DNA of 64,000 bases from Sclerurus mexicanus (taxonomy: Eukaryota; Chordata; Aves; Passeriformes; Furnariidae), in NCBI GenBank assembly GCA_013396755.1, contig VWZF01005810.1:2174949-2238948 (forward strand), given 5' to 3'. Each line of letters opens with the position of its first letter. Position 1 is the stretch's first letter. This document shows, piece after piece, positions 61,901 through 64,000 of this stretch. The position numbers and the translations under genes are program-made. The notes under the pieces are model-generated. The model saw only the letters and a list, made by a program, of their open reading frames with translations, was not told the DNA's origin and did no database searches.

Positions 61901-63399
61901 GAATATTTTTGCATTGCTGCAAACGGTTCTTTAGTGTCATGAGGGAGAAGCTCTATGACCTTTGAACGAGAAAAGTCACAGATATGGCTAAAATTTTTCA
62001 TCTTGTTAAAAACTAGAAGGCACTCAGAACAGCAGAGGTTGATTGTGCAGGTTGGATTCTTAATGGTCAGCGGTATCACCATGGTTATACTGCATTCTGC
62101 AGCCTCTCCCTGGCTTTGCAGATTTCCACTTCCACCTGGACAGGCAGACATCGGTTTCCCAGTTCTGTCACCACATTTTCTTGGACGTGCCAAGATTGCA
62201 GTCCTTGGGGACAACAGGATCTAACTGGGTTTTTGTCCCCTGTGAACTCCAAAGAACTTTGATCGTGCACAAAGGCCCTGCTCGTGCCTCCCAGAAGTTC
62301 TGCCTTTAAGAGCTGCCGACAAAGACACTTGTAAAATGACACATTTCCACTACAGTGGATTTGTCCCACTTTCAGACAGGGCCATAGCTTTGATAGGACT
62401 AAATTTAAACATGAAATTTCCCTGCACTGCAATTCTGCAATGCACTGTAAACGCTTCTGTTGCCAGAACGATACTGGTCTATGCTCTTACCGTGAGGCGA
62501 CTCGGAAATACTTCTGGATGAAGTAGCACATAATTGCGAGGGGAACCAGGGCAATGAGGAACATGGGCGTGACATACGAGATGACAGCAAGAGCGGACAC
62601 ACACAGCAAAGTGGAACGACTTAAGCACTCCAGGGTAGCTGGAATGTGCTGTATAAAGAAGAAAAACCACACACAATCTTCCATAACATACCCAGTTTAA
62701 ACCATTCCTTCATTTTCCTTTCTCTCACTTACAAAAGGGATACAGTTTTTGAGGATTTGAAGCACTAAGCATACAGGTCTGCTCTTGAATTTACTGCTAG
62801 GTTTTGGGAACACCTGAAGGGATTTCTGTGGGGCTGCTTCACATGTCTGCATTGTGGAGCACAATCCTCATGTCAGATGATTACAGGTGCAGGAGATGAT
62901 TTTAGCACCTGCATCAATTCTATGAACTGGCAGTGCAGTCTGGAGTAAATAACGATAATTTGAATTTTAATCATATTTATTTTAGGCAATAGTGTTTGCT
63001 TTTTTCTCATTTGATTTGCTCATCCGTGTCAAATGAATGTGTTTACTCACTTTCAAAACAAGTAGATACTCTAATTTGAGGGTATCACTACTGATTTAAT
63101 TTTGTTTCCCTTTCACATACACAACATCTTAATAAAATAAATGGATTTTCAATGTGCATTTAAGATGAGGAACTCGGTTGGAACTGAGAAAACCATGATG
63201 CAAATTGATACAGTCAAAAATATAGTTAACCAGTAAGCTTCACCTAAATAAGTCTAAAATAAAGGAAAATCCAGTCTTTTAGATTGAGAAAGAGAGAATA
63301 ACAGGACCTCAAATATATTTATTCAGTACCTGGTCAATGGTATTGCAGTCAGCTGAAAACCTGTTCAATATACTTCCCAGAGGGGTTGTTTCAAAAAAC
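46824..63399 (-). CDS. ABCC8: SUR1, sulfonylurea receptor subunit of the KATP channel (3' part, 13 exons)
   Basis: ABCC8 is an ABC-family protein that is not a pump: it binds Mg-nucleotides and sulfonylureas and gates Kir6.2. The 13 exons join to 472 residues with no frame break, equivalent to human 1110-1581. They encode the last part of transmembrane domain 2 and the complete NBD2: Walker A [9 protein letters not shown] (Lys at human position 1384), signature FSQGQ, Walker B IFIMDEA (Asp 1505), and switch His in AHR. The protein ends DSVFASFVQADK. Human SUR1 has 39 exons, so these are probably exons 27-39; the rest lies right of the window. The paralogue ABCC9 (SUR2) was considered because some residues near the end resemble it. 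The ending DSVFASF, the neighbouring KCNJ11 and the matching residue count support ABCC8. Confidence 0.96.
48711..48773 (-). CDS. ABCC8: ABCC8 exon (human about 1516-1536)
   Basis: 21 codons, acceptor tccatag, donor gtaagt. It reads [20 protein letters not shown] then A. This short exon is nearly identical to the human sequence. Confidence 0.95.
50137..50270 (-). CDS. ABCC8: ABCC8 exon, NBD2 signature and Walker B (human about 1471-1515)
   Basis: Acceptor gtttccag, donor gtgagt. It reads DAIVTEGGENFSQGQRQLFC, LARAFVRKTS, and IFIMDEATASIDMAT. Signature FSQGQ and Walker B with Asp and Glu are complete. Confidence 0.97.
51072..51175 (-). CDS. ABCC8: ABCC8 exon (human about 1436-1470)
   Basis: Acceptor gactgtag, donor gtaata. 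It reads RFNLDPEKKCTDSMLWEALE and IAQLKHVVKALPGGL, the helical subdomain of NBD2. Confidence 0.96.
52745..52853 (-). CDS. ABCC8: ABCC8 exon, NBD2 Q-loop (human about 1400-1435)
   Basis: Acceptor cttgaacag, donor gtgagt. It reads GRIIIDGIDIAKLPLQTLRS and RLSIILQDPILFSGTI. The Gln in ILQDP is the Q-loop residue. Confidence 0.96.
53739..53817 (-). CDS. ABCC8: ABCC8 exon, NBD2 Walker A (human about 1374-1399)
   Basis: Acceptor tgtcacag, donor gtaaga. It reads [20 protein letters not shown] and MVDTFE, with the complete P-loop GRTGSGKSS. Confidence 0.96.
54353..54483 (-). CDS. ABCC8: ABCC8 exon, start of NBD2 (human about 1330-1373)
   Basis: Acceptor gatacag is chosen because it restores the frame and the human residue count; donor gtaaag. 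It reads SSSQIPQNWPDRGEIQIQNL, SVRYDSNLKPVLKHV, then SPGQK. The Tyr in VRYDS is the stacking residue of the nucleotide site. Confidence 0.93.
54644..54764 (-). CDS. ABCC8: ABCC8 exon (human about 1290-1329)
   Basis: Acceptor ttacatcag, donor gtaagt. It reads VSNYLNWMVRNLADMEIQLG and AVKRINGLLK, linking transmembrane domain 2 to NBD2. It ends in phase 1. Confidence 0.95.
55153..55229. repeat. Perfect 14-bp inverted repeat, 49-bp spacer
   Basis: gttgacatatttga (55153-55166) is the exact complement of tcaaatatgtcaac (55216-55229). It lies in an ABCC8 intron. The arms are AT-rich and short, so it may be chance. Confidence 0.85.
55385..55498 (-). CDS. ABCC8: ABCC8 exon (human about 1252-1289)
   Basis: 38 codons, acceptor ccttcag, donor gtaaga. 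It reads EYIGACVVLIAAVTSITSCL and then GLVGLGLTYALM, the last membrane helices. The loop (SCLYNKLTS) differs from human. Confidence 0.95.
56885..56987 (-). CDS. ABCC8: ABCC8 exon with GC donor (human about 1217-1251)
   Basis: Acceptor ttttttag. It reads RYEAKFRQKLLEYTDSNNIA, then SLFLTAANRWLEVRM. The donor is GCAAGT instead of GTAAGT, directly after the ATG codon. The protein continues correctly with E at the next exon, so the GC donor is required by homology. Confidence 0.93.
56988..57112. repeat. Purine-rich (GAAA/AAAG) low-complexity tract
   Basis: About 120 bases of the + strand are almost only A and G (aaagaaaagaac, aaggaaaagagagaagg). It sits directly upstream of an ABCC8 exon, so in the transcript it is the pyrimidine-rich sequence leading into the acceptor. 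Confidence 0.8.
58400..59060 (-). repeat. CR1 LINE 3'-end fragment, longest copy
   Basis: The + strand reads the complement of CR1: 'agaatagcctgggttggaag', 'cttgtcctgtcactccacac', 'gtggccctcctctggactca', 'accccagagctggatgcagc'. It is inserted in an ABCC8 intron, in the same orientation as the gene. A 19-bp unit is duplicated in tandem at 58879-58916 (gatgcag, two differing bases, ctccaggtg). The far end is diverged and its border is approximate. Confidence 0.93.
59258..59601 (+). other. Possible single-pass membrane-protein exon, antisense to ABCC8
   Basis: An open frame on the + strand encodes a polar stretch, then VFVGTVVAVLLISLW and TFFTFLSLCIL, a hydrophobic segment of about 26 residues, followed by basic SKSR. 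A good acceptor (pyrimidine-rich, ending ttatttag at 59432) and donor (aagg then gtaagg at 59602) would define an exon at 59433-59601. It would start in phase 1, as is usual for transmembrane exons of immunoglobulin-type receptors. I do not recognise the protein and see no partner exons, so this may be a relic or chance. Confidence 0.3.
61216..61308 (-). CDS. ABCC8: ABCC8 exon (human about 1186-1216)
   Basis: Acceptor cctctccag, donor gtatag. It reads RDLQQLDDSTQLPLLSHFSE and TVEGLTTIRAF, the intracellular coupling segment found in all ABCC proteins. Confidence 0.95.
62491..62648 (-). CDS. ABCC8: ABCC8 exon (human about 1134-1185)
   Basis: Acceptor ctttatacag, donor gtaaga. It starts HIPATLECLSRSTLLCVSAL and contains two membrane helices (LLCVSALAVISYV and MFLIALVPLAIMCYF). 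It ends in phase 2. Confidence 0.95.
63330..63399 (-). CDS. ABCC8: ABCC8 exon, first in window (human about 1110-1133)
   Basis: Acceptor gcattttag, donor gtactg. It reads FFETTPLGSILNRFSADCNT then IDQ, from transmembrane domain 2. The exon begins inside an Arg codon whose first two bases are beyond the window. Confidence 0.94.
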
Positions 63400-64000
63400 C
63401 TAAAATGCAGCAAAGAACAGCAAAGATTACAATACTGATATTAGAATCAGTTTAGTTCATATTTTTGTCTTACTTAAGCTTGGTACTATGTCACAGAAAC
63501 AAGCAAATAGACAGCCACAGTAAAATTTCTTATTTTTTCCAATAACCATGGCTTTCCAGTAAAAGAGCAGCCTGTAATGTACAACCACAAGCATGAACCC
63601 AGGTACCTAGAACCTACAACCTACAAGAAACCCACAACTGCAAGTACACCCTCAGCTCCCTCTACTGCCTAAGCTATGCACGTCACATGATTACTCTTGA
63701 AAAAATCCTTTCAGATTTTGATTTGAGGCTACTTCAATTCATGAAAAATGCAAAAAAAGCTTAACTAACTGTTGGAATAACATATTAAAAAACATTTGGA
63801 TATGTAAAATGCAAACTACATTACTGGTCTGTAATTTTTAACTGTTCCATAACTCATGTTGAATCTGAAGTCTAATTCTATCCTGGGAGGGGAAGTGAGG
63901 TTTCCCATATATGTTATTTCTCTGTGATTTCTGGGTCAAATACAGTTAGTGTGAAAAGAAGATGCTATTTTTCCTAATGCCCAGTAAGAGGTGCAGGTTT
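63400..64000 (-). other. ABCC8: ABCC8 intron at the right edge
   Basis: Intron sequence upstream of the first ABCC8 exon in the window. No further exon or element is seen up to the edge. Confidence 0.7.

Noticed and set aside
61831..62432. Frames of 115 and 127 codons beside an ABCC8 exon
   Set aside because: They lie within an ABCC8 intron, and the flanking exons already join in frame at the human residue count, so no extra exon is needed.
46824..63399. Identification as ABCC9 (SUR2)
   Set aside because: Some C-terminal residues look SUR2-like, but the ending DSVFASF-x-ADK, the exact residue count to human SUR1 and the KCNJ11 neighbour indicate ABCC8.
1..64000. CRISPR arrays, operons, prophage or bacterial insertion
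   Set aside because: No regularly spaced repeats or bacterial-type genes; the split genes and CR1 elements show a vertebrate nuclear genome.
1..64000. tRNA, rRNA or snRNA genes
   Set aside because: No cloverleaf with A/B boxes and no known rRNA or snRNA core sequence was recognised on reading; a covariance-model search was not possible.

Overview
This is a 64-kb piece of a vertebrate nuclear genome, most likely from a bird. It has long AT-rich introns, GT-AG splicing and 3'-end fragments of CR1 LINEs of avian type (near 23.0, 33.9 and 58.4 kb). The gene order is NUCB2 (+), then KCNJ11 (-), then ABCC8 (-), which is the order I recall for the human 11p15.1 segment. No prokaryotic gene, CRISPR array, tRNA or rRNA was recognised. 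The species cannot be named from the sequence alone.

Region 1 (1-22.95 kb, + strand): NUCB2, nucleobindin-2, the precursor of the satiety peptide nesfatin-1. Twelve coding exons from 5549 to 20264 join without a frame break into a 455-residue protein. It has a signal peptide, the 82-residue nesfatin-1 segment ending at a Lys-Arg pair, two EF-hands and a long coiled coil. It also has a 37-residue C-terminal tail that I do not know from mammalian NUCB2. The promoter is probably left of the window.

Region 2 (about 23-39.4 kb): an intergenic stretch with two CR1 fragments and no recognisable gene. In human, NCR3LG1 sits here; I see no trace of it.

Region 3 (39.5-41.55 kb, - strand): KCNJ11, an intronless gene for Kir6.2, the pore subunit of the ATP-sensitive potassium channel. 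It is 400 residues long, under a CpG island, with an extracellular loop about 14 residues longer than in mammals.

Region 4 (46.7-64 kb, - strand): the last 13 coding exons of ABCC8 (SUR1), the regulatory subunit of the same channel. They give the C-terminal 472 residues: part of the second transmembrane domain and all of nucleotide-binding domain 2. Counting back from the human length of 1,581 puts the Walker A lysine at 1384 and the Walker B aspartate at 1505, so there is no net length change from human. One intron uses a GC donor. The 5' part of the gene lies beyond the right edge.

Together Kir6.2 and SUR1 form the KATP channel that couples cell ATP to membrane potential, and hence to hormone secretion in islet cells. 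NUCB2 adds a secreted metabolic peptide next door. The most notable unexplained items are a possible transmembrane exon on the opposite strand inside an ABCC8 intron, a near-perfect 32-bp inverted repeat and a CpG-rich pocket in NUCB2 introns, and a G-rich tract just after the NUCB2 stop codon.
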